This document shows, one piece after another, positions 33,866 to 43,317 of a stretch of 64,000 nucleotides of DNA. Source of the DNA: Burkholderiales bacterium (GTDB lineage Bacteria > Pseudomonadota > Gammaproteobacteria > Burkholderiales > JAEUOS01). The notes beneath the pieces were generated by a model. The model worked only from the letters and a program-made list of their open reading frames with translations. It did no database searches and was not told where the DNA came from. Made by a program: the position numbers and the translations under genes. Location: contig JAEUOR010000062.1 of assembly GCA_016790635.1 (NCBI GenBank), forward strand, positions 124,001 to 188,000. Direction: 5' to 3'. Within the stretch, counting starts at the first letter, position 1. Every line of letters starts with the position of its first letter.

Positions 33866-34585
33866 ATGAGCACCTTCGTACTGATCCACGGCGCCTGGCA
33901 CGGCGGCTGGTGCTGGGCCAGGGTGGCGCCGCTCTTGCGCGCGCAGGGACACGAGGTGCACACCCCCACCCTGTCCGGCATGGGCGAACACGCGCACCTG
34001 CTGACGCGGCAGATCAACCTCGATACCCACGTCGAGGACGTGATCGCCTTTCTCGAGTCCTGGGAACTGACCGATGTCGTGCTGGTCGGCCACTCCTACG
34101 GCGGACACATCATCACCGGCGCGATCGATCGGCTCGACGGCAGCCGGCGCGTCGCGCGCGCCGTCTTCGTCGACGCGGTCGTGCCGCGCGACGGCGACGG
34201 CTGGTACAGCGCGAACACGCCACAGCAGGTGGCCGCGCGCCACCAGGCGGCGCGCGAAGCGGGCGGATTGTTCATCCCGGCACCGGACGCCTCGGTATTC
34301 GGCGTGACCGACCCGGACGACCTGGCCTGGGTGGCACGCCGCCTGCGGCCGCATCCGTATGGCTGCTACGTCTCGTCGCAGGCATTGCCCAACCTGGCGC
34401 GCGGGCGCGGCCTGGCGGCCCTGCCGCGCACCTACATCGACTGCACCACGCCCTTTTATTCCGACTTCAACGGCCTCAAGCAGCGCCTGAAGGCGGATCC
34501 GGGGTGGCGCTACATCGAGCTTGCCACCGGGCACGACGCCATGGTCAGCGCGCCGCGCGAGCTTGCGGCGCTGCTGATGGAATGA
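33866..34585 (+). CDS. alpha/beta fold hydrolase (methylesterase/hydroxynitrile lyase-like)
   Basis: 239 residues. FVLIHGAWHGGWCW gives the oxyanion region, GHSYGG the nucleophile elbow serine (around residue 79), and ATGHDAMVSAP the catalytic histidine. Closest in layout to plant-type methylesterase/salicylate-binding or hydroxynitrile-lyase-like hydrolases found widely in Burkholderiales. Substrate unknown. Confidence 0.83.
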   Translation: MSTFVLIHGAWHGGWCWARVAPLLRAQGHEVHTPTLSGMGEHAHLLTRQINLDTHVEDVIAFLESWELTDVVLVGHSYGGHIITGAIDRLDGSRRVARAVFVDAVVPRDGDGWYSANTPQQVAARHQAAREAGGLFIPAPDASVFGVTDPDDLAWVARRLRPHPYGCYVSSQALPNLARGRGLAALPRTYIDCTTPFYSDFNGLKQRLKADPGWRYIELATGHDAMVSAPRELAALLME

Positions 34586-34652
34586 CGCAGAGGCGGCTGC
34601 GGTTGCAGCCCGCCCGAAGGCGCCGCGCAGCGGGCGTGGCGAGGCAGGCGCG

Positions 34653-36551
34653 TCACTGCGGACGATCTTCAAACATCGGCAAGAGGCGGGTCGGCCCGGC
34701 ACGCGCGACCAACGTGTCCACCTCGGCGCGCCAGCGCCTGAGGAGGTCGGGAGCAGCCGTCGCGATCAGGTTTTCGCGCTCCTGCGGATCACGGGCGATG
34801 CGATAGGCGAACTCGCGGCCGCTGCCCAGGTCGCGCCAGTATTTCCACGGCCCGTCGGCCGCCAGGGTGTCGATCAATCCGAATTCGCGCGCCTGCTGGA
34901 AATAGAGAAAGGGCACCGGCCCATCCTCCTGCAAGGGCACGCCGGTCCAGGTGGCGGGGCGCGGCATGCCCAGATCGGCCAGGAGGGTGGGCGCCAGGTC
35001 GGCCTGGCTCGCCACCCGACGCAAGAACGGCCGGCGCGCGGCCGGGCCGAAGGAAAAGATCATGAGCGGAATCCCGATCACAGGCTCATGCACCCCGTGC
35101 GCGTGCATGATCCTGCCGAACTCGCCCAGGTATTCACCGTGATCGCCGGCCAACACAACCAGCGCATCTTCGAGGTAACCCTTGTCCCTGAGCAGGCCGA
35201 TCAGGCGCGCGACGATCGCGTCGAGCTGATGCATGCCATTGTCGTAGTGATTGACCGCGCCTTCGCGCTGCGCCTGATCGCGCAATTTCCCGCCGAAGCT
35301 GGCGCAGTAATTTTCGACAGGGCGATAGCGCACATGCTCGGCAGCGCGACTGCCCAGGCAATGCGTCGACATGAGGTGAAACTGCAGCATGCGCGGCTGG
35401 CCATCCCACGGCGCCATGGCAGCGACATGCCCGATGACGCCGTGATCATCGTTGACGTAGCCGGACAGGCGCGGCCCGTCGATGTAGTCGTCGACCCGTC
35501 CGTACATCCTGCGCAGGCCGTAGAAACCCGTGTGGTCGCCGCCCAGGATCAGCGAGACCCGGTAGCCATGCAGCCGCAGGACTTCCTGCAATGTCACCGG
35601 TGCGCCCACGAACTGGTGCACGTAACGTCCGCTGGCCATCCCCAGGAGCCCGCAGGGCGATTCGCTGCACACCGCGCGTGCCGTTTCCACCCGCCGCGTC
35701 GGCACCTCGCGCGCGAGGCGGGTGAGGAACGGCGTAGTCGGCCGCGCATAGCCGTTCAAGCTCATGTGGTCGGCGCGCAGTGCATCGGCGACGATCAGGA
35801 CCACGTTGCTGCGTTGGGCCGACGTGGCCGGCACATAGGCCGTGCGCGCCGCCTGTTCGCGCGCGTCGGCCGTCGCGTCGCCGCGCACCGTATGGCTTTG
35901 CAGGTCGGCGTGATTGCGAAAGCCCTCGTGCACGGTCAGGGACAGCGGTTCGGAGTAGGGCGTCAGTTCGGCGTCCAGCCAATAGCGAAATACCCCGGTC
36001 GCGCTGATGACCACCAGGCCGACCATGCCCCAGCGCGTGATCGGCGATGCGCTTCGCGCCAGGCCCGCAATCCAGTCCATGTGCGCTCGCGTGAACCACA
36101 GGGCCAGGCATAGCATCAGGAACATCACCAGGATCGGCACGCCCACCAGCGCGGGCGCCATGCCCAGCACTTCCATGACCCGGCCGAACTGGCGCACATA
36201 GACTTCCAGAAGCTCCAGCGTCGGTACCCTGCGCCAGGACGCCAGGCCGATCAGCACGAGCCCGTAGTAGGCCCACTGTGCGGCAAGGCCCAGCGCCAAT
36301 AGCCCTCGGTCGATGCCGCGCGCAATCGCCTGCGGCAAGAGCATGCGCACGACCATGCGCGGCAGGGCCAGCGCCCCGGCAAACATGAAAACCACCAACA
36401 GGTGGGCCGGGATCGCCGCAGCCGGCATGTCATAGCGGGCCACGTACACGGCCAGGAACAGCGCCGCGGGCGCCAGCCAGAAAACGGCTTCCAGCGCGAG
36501 GCCCGCCGCGATGCGGCGCCGCGCTGCGCTGGCGGGGGGCACCCCGGTCAC
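34653..36551 (-). CDS. membrane-anchored sulfatase / phosphoethanolamine-transferase-like protein
   Basis: 632 residues. Four or five transmembrane helices in the first 190 residues, then a periplasmic alkaline-phosphatase-superfamily domain: VVLIVADALRADHMSLNGYAR (metal Asp), RAVCSESPCGLLGMASG near the nucleophile position, DNGMHQLDAIV, VLAGDHGEYLGE (metal Asp/His). The S-x-P-C element is as in phosphoethanolamine transferases, but the usual threonine nucleophile is not evident; a Cys or Ser may substitute. It starts with GTG 28 bp after the methyltransferase stop. Envelope modification is the likely role. Confidence 0.8.
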   Translation of the reverse strand: MTGVPPASAARRRIAAGLALEAVFWLAPAALFLAVYVARYDMPAAAIPAHLLVVFMFAGALALPRMVVRMLLPQAIARGIDRGLLALGLAAQWAYYGLVLIGLASWRRVPTLELLEVYVRQFGRVMEVLGMAPALVGVPILVMFLMLCLALWFTRAHMDWIAGLARSASPITRWGMVGLVVISATGVFRYWLDAELTPYSEPLSLTVHEGFRNHADLQSHTVRGDATADAREQAARTAYVPATSAQRSNVVLIVADALRADHMSLNGYARPTTPFLTRLAREVPTRRVETARAVCSESPCGLLGMASGRYVHQFVGAPVTLQEVLRLHGYRVSLILGGDHTGFYGLRRMYGRVDDYIDGPRLSGYVNDDHGVIGHVAAMAPWDGQPRMLQFHLMSTHCLGSRAAEHVRYRPVENYCASFGGKLRDQAQREGAVNHYDNGMHQLDAIVARLIGLLRDKGYLEDALVVLAGDHGEYLGEFGRIMHAHGVHEPVIGIPLMIFSFGPAARRPFLRRVASQADLAPTLLADLGMPRPATWTGVPLQEDGPVPFLYFQQAREFGLIDTLAADGPWKYWRDLGSGREFAYRIARDPQERENLIATAAPDLLRRWRAEVDTLVARAGPTRLLPMFEDRPQ

Positions 36552-36579
36552 TCCCGCCCAAAGCCGCCGTCGGCGGCCA

Positions 36580-37269
36580 TCAGGAATTGCGGATGCGGAT
36601 CAGCTTGGACAAGCCAAACAGATTGACCGAAGCGATCGACTCGATGTTCCAGTCGCGCGCCGGCAACTGCTCTTCCTGCCGGAACGAAGACCGAAACCCG
36701 ATGCGCGCTGCCAGCGGCTTGACCAACTGTTCCAGGAGCCACCACGACCGGCTGCCGCTGAAGTGGTTGAGCAGGAGGATGACTCCGCCCGGCCGGCACA
36801 GCCGGCGCGCCTCGGCCAGGAGGCGCTGCGGCTCCGGGGTCACAGACAGCACGTAAGGCAGGGTCACGCAGTCGAAGCCGCCGGTCGGCAGGTCCAGCAC
36901 CTCGCCGTCGGCGAGTTCCAGCCGAATGCTGCGTCCGGGAAGCGCGGCGGCGCGCGCGCGCGCAATCGCCAGCATGTCGGCGGAAAGGTCGACCCCGGTC
37001 ACCGCGGTGGCAGCCGGGTAGGCGGGCAACAGGAGTCCCGTGCCGACGCCGATCTCGAGCAGGGTGGCGGGATTGAGCGCGCGTACCTCTTCGGCCAGGG
37101 CGCGCCGTCCGGGCTCCAAAACCCAGCCGAAGACGCGGTCATAGACCGGCGCGTAGCGGCGATATGCATCGGCCACGTCGCCTGCGGTCACGACCCCGCT
37201 TGGCGCCTGGCTTGGGCCGGGAGCGGCAGCTCGCTCCTGCTTGATCAAGCCCTGTCCGGATTGCTCCAC
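36580..37269 (-). CDS. class I SAM-dependent methyltransferase (phospholipid methyltransferase-like)
   Basis: 229 residues. SAM-binding motif I LLEIGVGTGLLLPAY, followed by GVDLSADMLAIAR and LPYVLSVTPEPQRLLAEARR. The YAPVYDRVFGWVLEPGRR start and LNHFSG segment are like phosphatidylethanolamine N-methyltransferases (PmtA). Forms a two-gene unit with the sulfatase-like gene, which also suggests lipid or envelope modification. Confidence 0.78.
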   Translation of the reverse strand: MEQSGQGLIKQERAAAPGPSQAPSGVVTAGDVADAYRRYAPVYDRVFGWVLEPGRRALAEEVRALNPATLLEIGVGTGLLLPAYPAATAVTGVDLSADMLAIARARAAALPGRSIRLELADGEVLDLPTGGFDCVTLPYVLSVTPEPQRLLAEARRLCRPGGVILLLNHFSGSRSWWLLEQLVKPLAARIGFRSSFRQEEQLPARDWNIESIASVNLFGLSKLIRIRNS

Positions 37270-37413
37270 GTTATTCCCCCATGATCTTGCGCGTTGCGCC
37301 AGGTCGGTACGTCGCCGGACCTCATGTAGTGCGCTAAGCTGTGGCCGAATTTACCGTACCGATGCCCCGTTTCGCACGGGTAGTTTCCCTTATTGCACCA
37401 GAAGGAGGCATTC

Positions 37414-38301
37414 ATGAGCGCAGTCCTTGCCAGTCCCGCCACCTACCGCAACTTCTCGGTCGCCCCGCTGTGCGGCGCGGGAGGGGCTGAAATCATCGGC
37501 GTCGACGCAGCGCGGCCGCTCGAGGCCGGTACGGTCGCCGAATTGCGGCGCGCGCTGGCCGAGCATTGCGTCATCTTCCTGCGCGACCAGAAACTCACGC
37601 CGGATCAGCAAAAGGCCTTTGCGCGCAACTTCGGCCCGCTCTCGCCGACACCCTTCATCAAGCCCCTGGATGGCCACCCGGAAATGATGCGCATCGTGCG
37701 CGAGGCCAACGAGACCAAGAAACTCAATTTCGGTGGCCGCTGGCATTCCGACCTGACATTCCAGGCCGAGCCGGTCCTGGCGACCTGCCTGTACTCGCGC
37801 GAGTCCCCGACCGTCGGCGGTGACACCCTCTGGTCCAACCAGATGCTTGCCTACGAGGCACTTTCGCCGGGAATGAAAAAGCTGGCGGAAGGGCTCACCG
37901 TGATGCACAGCGCCAAACGTTCCTATGGACCGCAGGGCACCTACGCCGACGATGACCTGAAATCGATGCGCATCGAAGCCAGCGTCGCGGCACTGGCCGA
38001 GCAGGCGCACCCGTGCGTGCGCACCCATCCGGAGACCGGTCGCCGGATCCTGTTCATCAATTGGGTCTATGCCATCCGCTTTGCCGACATGACTGAGGAA
38101 GAATCGGCGCCGCTGCTGGAATACTTCAACCGGCACAGCCAACGACCCGAATTCCAGATCCGCCTGCGCTGGACACCGGGCACGCTGACCCTGTGGGACA
38201 ACCGCTCCACCCAGCACCTGGCGGTCAACGACTACGCCGGGCAGCGGCGCGTGATGGACCGCGTGACCATCGCCGGCGACAAGCCGTTCTTCCGCCCCTG
38301 A
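37414..38301 (+). CDS. TauD/TfdA family Fe(II)/2-oxoglutarate dioxygenase
   Basis: 295 residues with the facial triad H111, D113 (RWHSDLTF) and H268 (STQHLAVNDY), and a 2-oxoglutarate-binding arginine in QRRVMDR. SD AAGGAGG at good spacing. Family members hydroxylate and thereby cleave taurine, alkylsulfates or phenoxyacetates. Convergent with purM with only 7 bp between the two genes. Substrate unknown. Confidence 0.87.
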   Translation: MSAVLASPATYRNFSVAPLCGAGGAEIIGVDAARPLEAGTVAELRRALAEHCVIFLRDQKLTPDQQKAFARNFGPLSPTPFIKPLDGHPEMMRIVREANETKKLNFGGRWHSDLTFQAEPVLATCLYSRESPTVGGDTLWSNQMLAYEALSPGMKKLAEGLTVMHSAKRSYGPQGTYADDDLKSMRIEASVAALAEQAHPCVRTHPETGRRILFINWVYAIRFADMTEEESAPLLEYFNRHSQRPEFQIRLRWTPGTLTLWDNRSTQHLAVNDYAGQRRVMDRVTIAGDKPFFRP

Positions 38302-38308
38302 CGCGCTC

Positions 38309-39352
38309 CTAGACCACCTGCGTCGCCGGCGCGTCACCCGCGCGTTCGACGATTTCGCCGATCTGCCAGACGGTCTCGCCGGCGGCGCGCAGGTGCGCAA
38401 GCGCCTTGGCCGCGTGCTCGGCTGCGACCACCACGACCATGCCGATGCCGCAATTGAAGACGCGGTGCATCTCCGCATGCGCCACCCCGCCCTCCCGTTC
38501 CAGCCAGTCGAAAATCGGCGGCCGCGACCAGGTATCACGGTGTAGGCGCGCGCCGACACCCTCCGGCAGCACGCGCGGCACGTTCTCCACGAGGCCGCCG
38601 CCGGTGATATGAGCGAGGCCCTTGACCGGGACTGACCGGATCAGGTCCAGCACGGGCTTGACGTAAATGCGCGTTGGCGCCATGACCGCATCGGCGAACG
38701 GTACGCCATGGAAATCCGCGTGACGATCCGGCTGTGCGCGTTCGATGATCCTGCGCACCAGCGAGTAGCCGTTGGAGTGCGCGCCCGAGGAGGCCAGCCC
38801 GAGGACCGCATCGCCCGGGACGATCGAGCGGCCGTCGATGATGGCGGACTTTTCCACCGCGCCGACGGCGAATCCGGCCAAGTCATATTCGCCGTCCGCA
38901 TACATGCCGGGCATTTCGGCGGTCTCGCCGCCGATCAGCGCGCAAGCGGCCAGTTCGCAGCCGCGTGCGATCCCGCCCACCACCTGGGCTGCGGTGTCGA
39001 CGTCGAGTTTGCCGCAGGCGAAGTAGTCGAGAAAGAACAGCGGCTCGGCGCCCTGCACCAGGATGTCGTTGACACTCATGGCCACCAGGTCGATGCCGAC
39101 GCTGTCATGTCGTTGCCACTCGAAAGCGAGTTTGAGCTTGGTGCCCACGCCGTCGGTGCCGGAAACCAGCACCGGCTCGCGATAGCGCTTCGGCACTTCG
39201 AAAAGGGCGCCAAAGCCGCCAATGCCGGCCAGGACCCCTTCACGCAGGGTGCGCCGCGCAAGCGGCTTGATGCGCTCGACGAGCGCATCGCCGGCATCGA
39301 TATCGACACCGGCGTCGCGATAACTCAGGGAGGGCTTGGGTTCTTGGCTCAT
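38309..39352 (-). CDS. purM: phosphoribosylformylglycinamidine cyclo-ligase
   Basis: 347 residues, typical length. SYRDAGVDIDAGDALVERIK, VSGTDGVGTKLKLA, MSVNDILVQGAEPLFFLDYFA, GGETAEMPGMY and ITGGGLVENVPRVLP are unmistakable. Makes AIR in purine synthesis. Start at MSQEPKPSLSYRD, where homologues begin. Divergent from the PerM gene. Confidence 0.97.
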   Translation of the reverse strand: MSQEPKPSLSYRDAGVDIDAGDALVERIKPLARRTLREGVLAGIGGFGALFEVPKRYREPVLVSGTDGVGTKLKLAFEWQRHDSVGIDLVAMSVNDILVQGAEPLFFLDYFACGKLDVDTAAQVVGGIARGCELAACALIGGETAEMPGMYADGEYDLAGFAVGAVEKSAIIDGRSIVPGDAVLGLASSGAHSNGYSLVRRIIERAQPDRHADFHGVPFADAVMAPTRIYVKPVLDLIRSVPVKGLAHITGGGLVENVPRVLPEGVGARLHRDTWSRPPIFDWLEREGGVAHAEMHRVFNCGIGMVVVVAAEHAAKALAHLRAAGETVWQIGEIVERAGDAPATQVV

Positions 39353-39477
39353 CCGGGTGGGCGGTAGAATCATCGCGCCGTCCTGCTTGCAGACTCGCCA
39401 CCGTCCCGGCGCGGAAATTGCCGGGAATTTTGCGGTGATGCGCAGCGCGGGCGCGATTCTAGCCGACCGATCTTCCG

Positions 39478-40548
39478 ATGCTGCCCAAGTCCGACGCAGG
39501 CCAGAAGTTCTTCTGGACCGCGATCGCCCTGCTGGCCCTTGCAGGTCTGTACCTGCTGGGACCCATCCTCACGCCGTTCCTGGCCGGCGCGATCCTCGCC
39601 TATATCCTCAATCCGGGGGTCGAGTGGCTGGTACGCAAGCGACTGCCGCGCAGCATCGCCGCGGTGCTGGTCATCGTCGCCACCATCGCCATCGGCACGT
39701 TGCTGGTCCTGATCCTGGTGCCGCTCTTCACCCGCCAGGTGAGCGAACTGTCGCTGCGCATCCCGGCGCTGCTCACGCGCCTGAACGAACAATGGGCGCC
39801 GCTTCTGCAGGAATGGTTTGGCGTCGCCCTGCAGTTCGACGCGCAGTCGATCAAGCAGTTCCTGTCCGAGCACTGGCAGAGCGCCGAGGGTCTCCTGCCG
39901 CGCGTGCTGGCTTCCCTGAAGCTCGGCGGACTGGCGATCGCGGGCCTCCTGGGCAACCTGCTCCTGATACCTCTGGTCCTCTTCTACCTGCTGCTGGAAT
40001 GGAACGAGCTGATTGCGCGCGTCGACCGTTTCGTCCCGCGGCGCTACAGCGAGGCCGTGCGTGGCATCGCGCGCGACATCGACCTGGTGCTGGCCGAATT
40101 CCTGCGCGGCCAGCTTTCGGTCATGGGCATCCTCGCGGTCTATTACGCGCTGGCGCTGGTGATCGGCGGCGTCGACTTTGCCCTGCCGATCGGCATCATC
40201 ACCGGCCTGCTCGTGTTCGTCCCCTACCTGGGCTTCGCCACCGGCCTGGGGCTGGCCCTGATGGTCGCCGTGCTGCAATTCGAGAACCCGCTCAACGGCG
40301 TCGCCGTGGTGGCTGTCGTCTTCGGGCTGGGCCAGGTGCTGGAAAGCTTTTACCTGACACCGCGCATCGTCGGCGACCGCATCGGGCTGCATCCGTTGGC
40401 GGTGATCTTCGCCCTGCTCGCCTTTGGCCAGGTCTTCGGTTTTTTCGGCGTGCTCATGGCGCTGCCCGCCAGCGCCGTACTGCTGGTGGCGCTGCGGCGC
40501 GTCAATCGCCTCTACTTCGAGAGCGGCTTCTACAGCCGCACCAAGTGA
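39478..40548 (+). CDS. AI-2E family transporter (PerM-like)
   Basis: 356 residues, about eight transmembrane helices, with the family pattern GPILTPFLAGAILAYILNP at the start and FVPYLGFATGLGLALMVA / VLESFYLTPRIVGDRIGLHPLAVIFALLAFG near the end. Function in this branch is uncertain; a permease fused in order with hda is common in Burkholderiales. TGA overlaps the next ATG by one base. Confidence 0.9.
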   Translation: MLPKSDAGQKFFWTAIALLALAGLYLLGPILTPFLAGAILAYILNPGVEWLVRKRLPRSIAAVLVIVATIAIGTLLVLILVPLFTRQVSELSLRIPALLTRLNEQWAPLLQEWFGVALQFDAQSIKQFLSEHWQSAEGLLPRVLASLKLGGLAIAGLLGNLLLIPLVLFYLLLEWNELIARVDRFVPRRYSEAVRGIARDIDLVLAEFLRGQLSVMGILAVYYALALVIGGVDFALPIGIITGLLVFVPYLGFATGLGLALMVAVLQFENPLNGVAVVAVVFGLGQVLESFYLTPRIVGDRIGLHPLAVIFALLAFGQVFGFFGVLMALPASAVLLVALRRVNRLYFESGFYSRTK

Positions 40549-41174
40549 TGCGCCAGATGCCGCTGGCGCTGATCGACGCGCCGCCGCCGTCCTTCGACAA
40601 TTTCATTGCCGGGCGCAATGCCGCCCTGCTGGCCTGCCTGGCCGGGTTCGGCAGCCCGGCACTGGCCGACCGCTGCCTGTATCTGTGGGGAGAGGCCGGC
40701 AGCGGTCGCAGCCACCTGCTCAACGCCTGGCGAGCGCGCCACGCAGGTTCACCCCTGCACGCGGTCGTAGACGACGTCGAAACGCAGGACGATGCTGGCC
40801 AGGTCGCCCTCTTCAACCGCTACGAAGCCGCGCGTGCCGGCGAAGGCTGGCTGCTGGTCGCAGGGTCGGCCGCGCCGCGCGACCTTGCGCTGCGCGACGA
40901 CCTGAAGAGCAGGTTCGCATGGGGCCTGGCATTCGAGGTGCTGCCCTTGTCCGACGAAGAGAAAAGCGCCGCGCTGGCGCGCCACGCCGCCGCGCTGGGC
41001 ATGACCCTGGGGGAGGACCTGCGCGCCTACCTGCTGTCGCGCGCGCGGCGCGACATGCCGGGGCTGATTGCCTTGATCGACACCCTCAACGCCTACTCGC
41101 TGGAAGCCAAGCGGCCAGTTACCCTGCCGCTGCTGCGTGACCTGCTCAACCAGAACCGGATGTTGCCCCTGTGA
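40548..41174 (+). CDS. hda: DnaA inactivator Hda
   Basis: 208 residues: DnaA-like AAA+ fold with the diverged P-loop LWGEAGSGRSHLLNA typical of Hda, then DVETQDDAGQVALFNRYE, and the arginine-finger region AYLLSRARRDMPGLIALIDTLN. The opening MRQMPLALIDAPPPSFDNF is the clamp-binding-type N-terminus (QMPL). Stimulates hydrolysis of DnaA-ATP with the sliding clamp. Confidence 0.92.
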   Translation: MRQMPLALIDAPPPSFDNFIAGRNAALLACLAGFGSPALADRCLYLWGEAGSGRSHLLNAWRARHAGSPLHAVVDDVETQDDAGQVALFNRYEAARAGEGWLLVAGSAAPRDLALRDDLKSRFAWGLAFEVLPLSDEEKSAALARHAAALGMTLGEDLRAYLLSRARRDMPGLIALIDTLNAYSLEAKRPVTLPLLRDLLNQNRMLPL

Positions 41175-41833
41175 ACCTCGCCCTCTTCGATCTCGACAAC
41201 ACCCTCCTGTCGATCGACAGCGATCACGCCTGGGGCCGCTTTCTGGTCGCGCGCGGCATCGTCGATTCGGCCGAGTTCGACCGCCGCAACGATTATTTCT
41301 ACGAGCGCTACAAGGCGGGCACGCTCGATATCCATGAGTACCTGCTGTTCGCGCTGGCCCCTGTCGCCGGGCGGCCACGAGACGAGATCGACGCCTGGCA
41401 CGCCGATTTCATGGCCCAAGTGATCGGCCCCGCCATCGGCGTCAAGGCGCGTGATCTGGTGAATCAGCACCTGGCCGCAGGCGACCTGTGCTGCTGCGTC
41501 ACCGCGACCAACGCTTTCGTCACCGCGCCCATCGCGCGCGCCTTTGGCATCCCGCACCTGATCGCCTGCGACCTGGAGGAACACGAGGGCGTGTTCACCG
41601 GCAAGCCGCGCGGCATCCCCAGCTTCCAGGACGGCAAGATCAGGCGCGTCGAAGCCTGGCTGGCAACCATGAACCGGCGGATTGCCGACTTCCCGGTGAG
41701 CCATTTCTACAGCGATTCGCGCAACGACATCCCGCTCCTGGAGCGCGTCACGCGCCCGGTCGCGGTCGACCCCGACGACACCCTGGCCGAACTGGCCCGC
41801 GCCCGCGGTTGGCCTGTCATCAGCCTGCGCTAA
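41171..41833 (+). CDS. HAD-IB family phosphatase (SerB-like)
   Basis: 220 residues. HAD motif I FDLDNTLLSID, motif II TATNAF, motif IV SDSRNDIPLL. C1-capped HAD of the type often found after hda in betaproteobacteria; histidinol-phosphate or phosphoserine phosphatase activity is possible. GTG start overlaps the hda stop (GTGA). Confidence 0.88.
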   Translation: MNLALFDLDNTLLSIDSDHAWGRFLVARGIVDSAEFDRRNDYFYERYKAGTLDIHEYLLFALAPVAGRPRDEIDAWHADFMAQVIGPAIGVKARDLVNQHLAAGDLCCCVTATNAFVTAPIARAFGIPHLIACDLEEHEGVFTGKPRGIPSFQDGKIRRVEAWLATMNRRIADFPVSHFYSDSRNDIPLLERVTRPVAVDPDDTLAELARARGWPVISLR

Positions 41834-41848
41834 ATGGCGAAAAGGGCG

Positions 41849-41869
41849 AAATGGGGTCAGACCCCATTT
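41849..41869. repeat. GGGGTC palindrome, copy 1
   Basis: Perfect palindrome with 10-bp arms centred on GGGGTCAGACCCC. This motif recurs in intergenic regions of many proteobacteria as a REP-like element. Lies 16 bp after the HAD stop codon. Confidence 0.7.
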
Positions 41870-41900
41870 GCGCGACCGAATGTGCCGACCCGGCGGTTCC

Positions 41901-41921
41901 AATTGGGGTCTGACCCCATTT
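41901..41921. repeat. GGGGTC palindrome, copy 2
   Basis: Second copy, GGGGTCTGACCCC core with one arm mismatch, 52 bp centre to centre from copy 1. The pair fills most of the gap between the HAD gene and pcnB and could fold into a two-hairpin transcript 3' end. Confidence 0.7.
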
Positions 41922-41967
41922 GGAGTTATGTCGGTTGCGAACACCCATCCCGCGTAGAATCGCGTCA

Positions 41968-43317
41968 ATGTTGAAGAAGTTCATCGCCCGGGTGATCGAG
42001 CGCGCCACTGCCAAGAAGGCGCACCCCCGCAAAGCCAAAGTCCTCACCGCCGCCGAACACGGCATCGACCGCGCCAAGCTGTCGCGCGGTGCGTTGGGCA
42101 CCGTCGAAGGGCTTCACAAGGCCGGCTACGAGGCCTACGTGGTAGGCGGCGCGGTGCGCGACCTGCTGTTGGGCGGCGTGCCCAAGGATTTCGATGTGGC
42201 GACCAACGCGACGCCCGAACAGGTGCATGCGACCTTTCGCCGCTCGCGCATGATCGGCCGGCGCTTTCGCATCGTGCACGTGATGTTCGGCCAGGAGACC
42301 GTCGAAGTCTCGACCTTCCGCACCGCCGACCTGTCCGACGCGCCCACCGACGAGCATGGCCGCGTGCTGCGCGACAACACCTTCGGCAGCCTGGCCGACG
42401 ACGCCACGCGCCGCGACTTCACGATCAACTCCCTGTACTACGACCCCGAGGCGCAAACCGTGATCGACCATCACGGCGGGGTCGCGGACTTGAAGAAGAA
42501 AGTCCTGCGCATCATCGGCGACCCGGCGACCCGTTACCGCGAGGACCCGGTGCGCATGCTGCGCGTGACGCGCTTTGCCGCGCGCCTGGGCTTCGCGATC
42601 GACCCGAAGACCCGCGCGCCGATCCGCGAACTGGCCGATCTGCTGACCAACGTGCCCGCCTCGCGCCTGTTCGACGAGATGATGAAGCTTCTCCTGTCGG
42701 GCCATGCGGTCGCCTGCATACGCCAATTGCGCGACGAGCAGTTGCACCATGGCCTCCTGCCGCTGCTCGACGTGATTCTCGAGCAACCCTTGGGGGAAAA
42801 ATTCGTCATGCTGGCCTTGGCGCGCACCGACGAGCGCATCGGCATGGGCAAGGGTGTCTCGCCCGGCTTCCTGTTCGCCGCGCTGCTGTGGCACGAGGCG
42901 CTCGCCAAGTGGAACGAGCTCAAGGCGCGCGGCGAGCACGCCACGCCGGCGCTCTTCGAGGCCATGGGGCTGGTGATCGACGCCCAGCGGGAAAAATTGG
43001 CGATCCAGCATCGCATCGCCGCCGACATGCGCGAGATCTGGTCCCTGCAGCCGCGCCTGGACAGGCGCGGGCGCAACGCGGCCAAGCTGCTCGAACATCC
43101 GCGCTTTCGCGCCGCGTATGACTTCCTGCTGCTGCGTGCGCAGTCGGGCGAGCTCGACACCGAAGTGGCCGACTGGTGGACCACTTTCATCGACGCAATG
43201 CCCGAAGCGCGCCTCGAGATGATGGCGCCCAAACCCGGCGGTGACGGCGCACCGCGCAAGCGCCGCCGTCGCCGTCGTCCGGCCGCCGAGGGCGACGCCA
43301 CCCCGCCGGCCTCGTGA
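41968..43317 (+). CDS. pcnB: polynucleotide adenylyltransferase PcnB
   Basis: 449 residues. Nucleotidyltransferase signature YVVGGAVRDLLLGGVPKDFDVATNATP, RRDFTINSLYYD, RYREDPVRMLRVTRFAARLGF, and a very basic tail (RKRRRRRR) as in poly(A) polymerases rather than CCA enzymes. Adds 3' poly(A) tails that promote RNA decay. A TAGAAT element ends 7 bp before the ATG. Confidence 0.95.
   Translation: MLKKFIARVIERATAKKAHPRKAKVLTAAEHGIDRAKLSRGALGTVEGLHKAGYEAYVVGGAVRDLLLGGVPKDFDVATNATPEQVHATFRRSRMIGRRFRIVHVMFGQETVEVSTFRTADLSDAPTDEHGRVLRDNTFGSLADDATRRDFTINSLYYDPEAQTVIDHHGGVADLKKKVLRIIGDPATRYREDPVRMLRVTRFAARLGFAIDPKTRAPIRELADLLTNVPASRLFDEMMKLLLSGHAVACIRQLRDEQLHHGLLPLLDVILEQPLGEKFVMLALARTDERIGMGKGVSPGFLFAALLWHEALAKWNELKARGEHATPALFEAMGLVIDAQREKLAIQHRIAADMREIWSLQPRLDRRGRNAAKLLEHPRFRAAYDFLLLRAQSGELDTEVADWWTTFIDAMPEARLEMMAPKPGGDGAPRKRRRRRRPAAEGDATPPAS

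Noticed and set aside
32000..34702. A 900-codon open frame on the minus strand across mutL end, miaA and the racemase-like gene
   Set aside because: It is antisense to well-recognised genes, rich in Arg/Ala/Gly/His and without any domain; it arises from GC-rich third-position bias.
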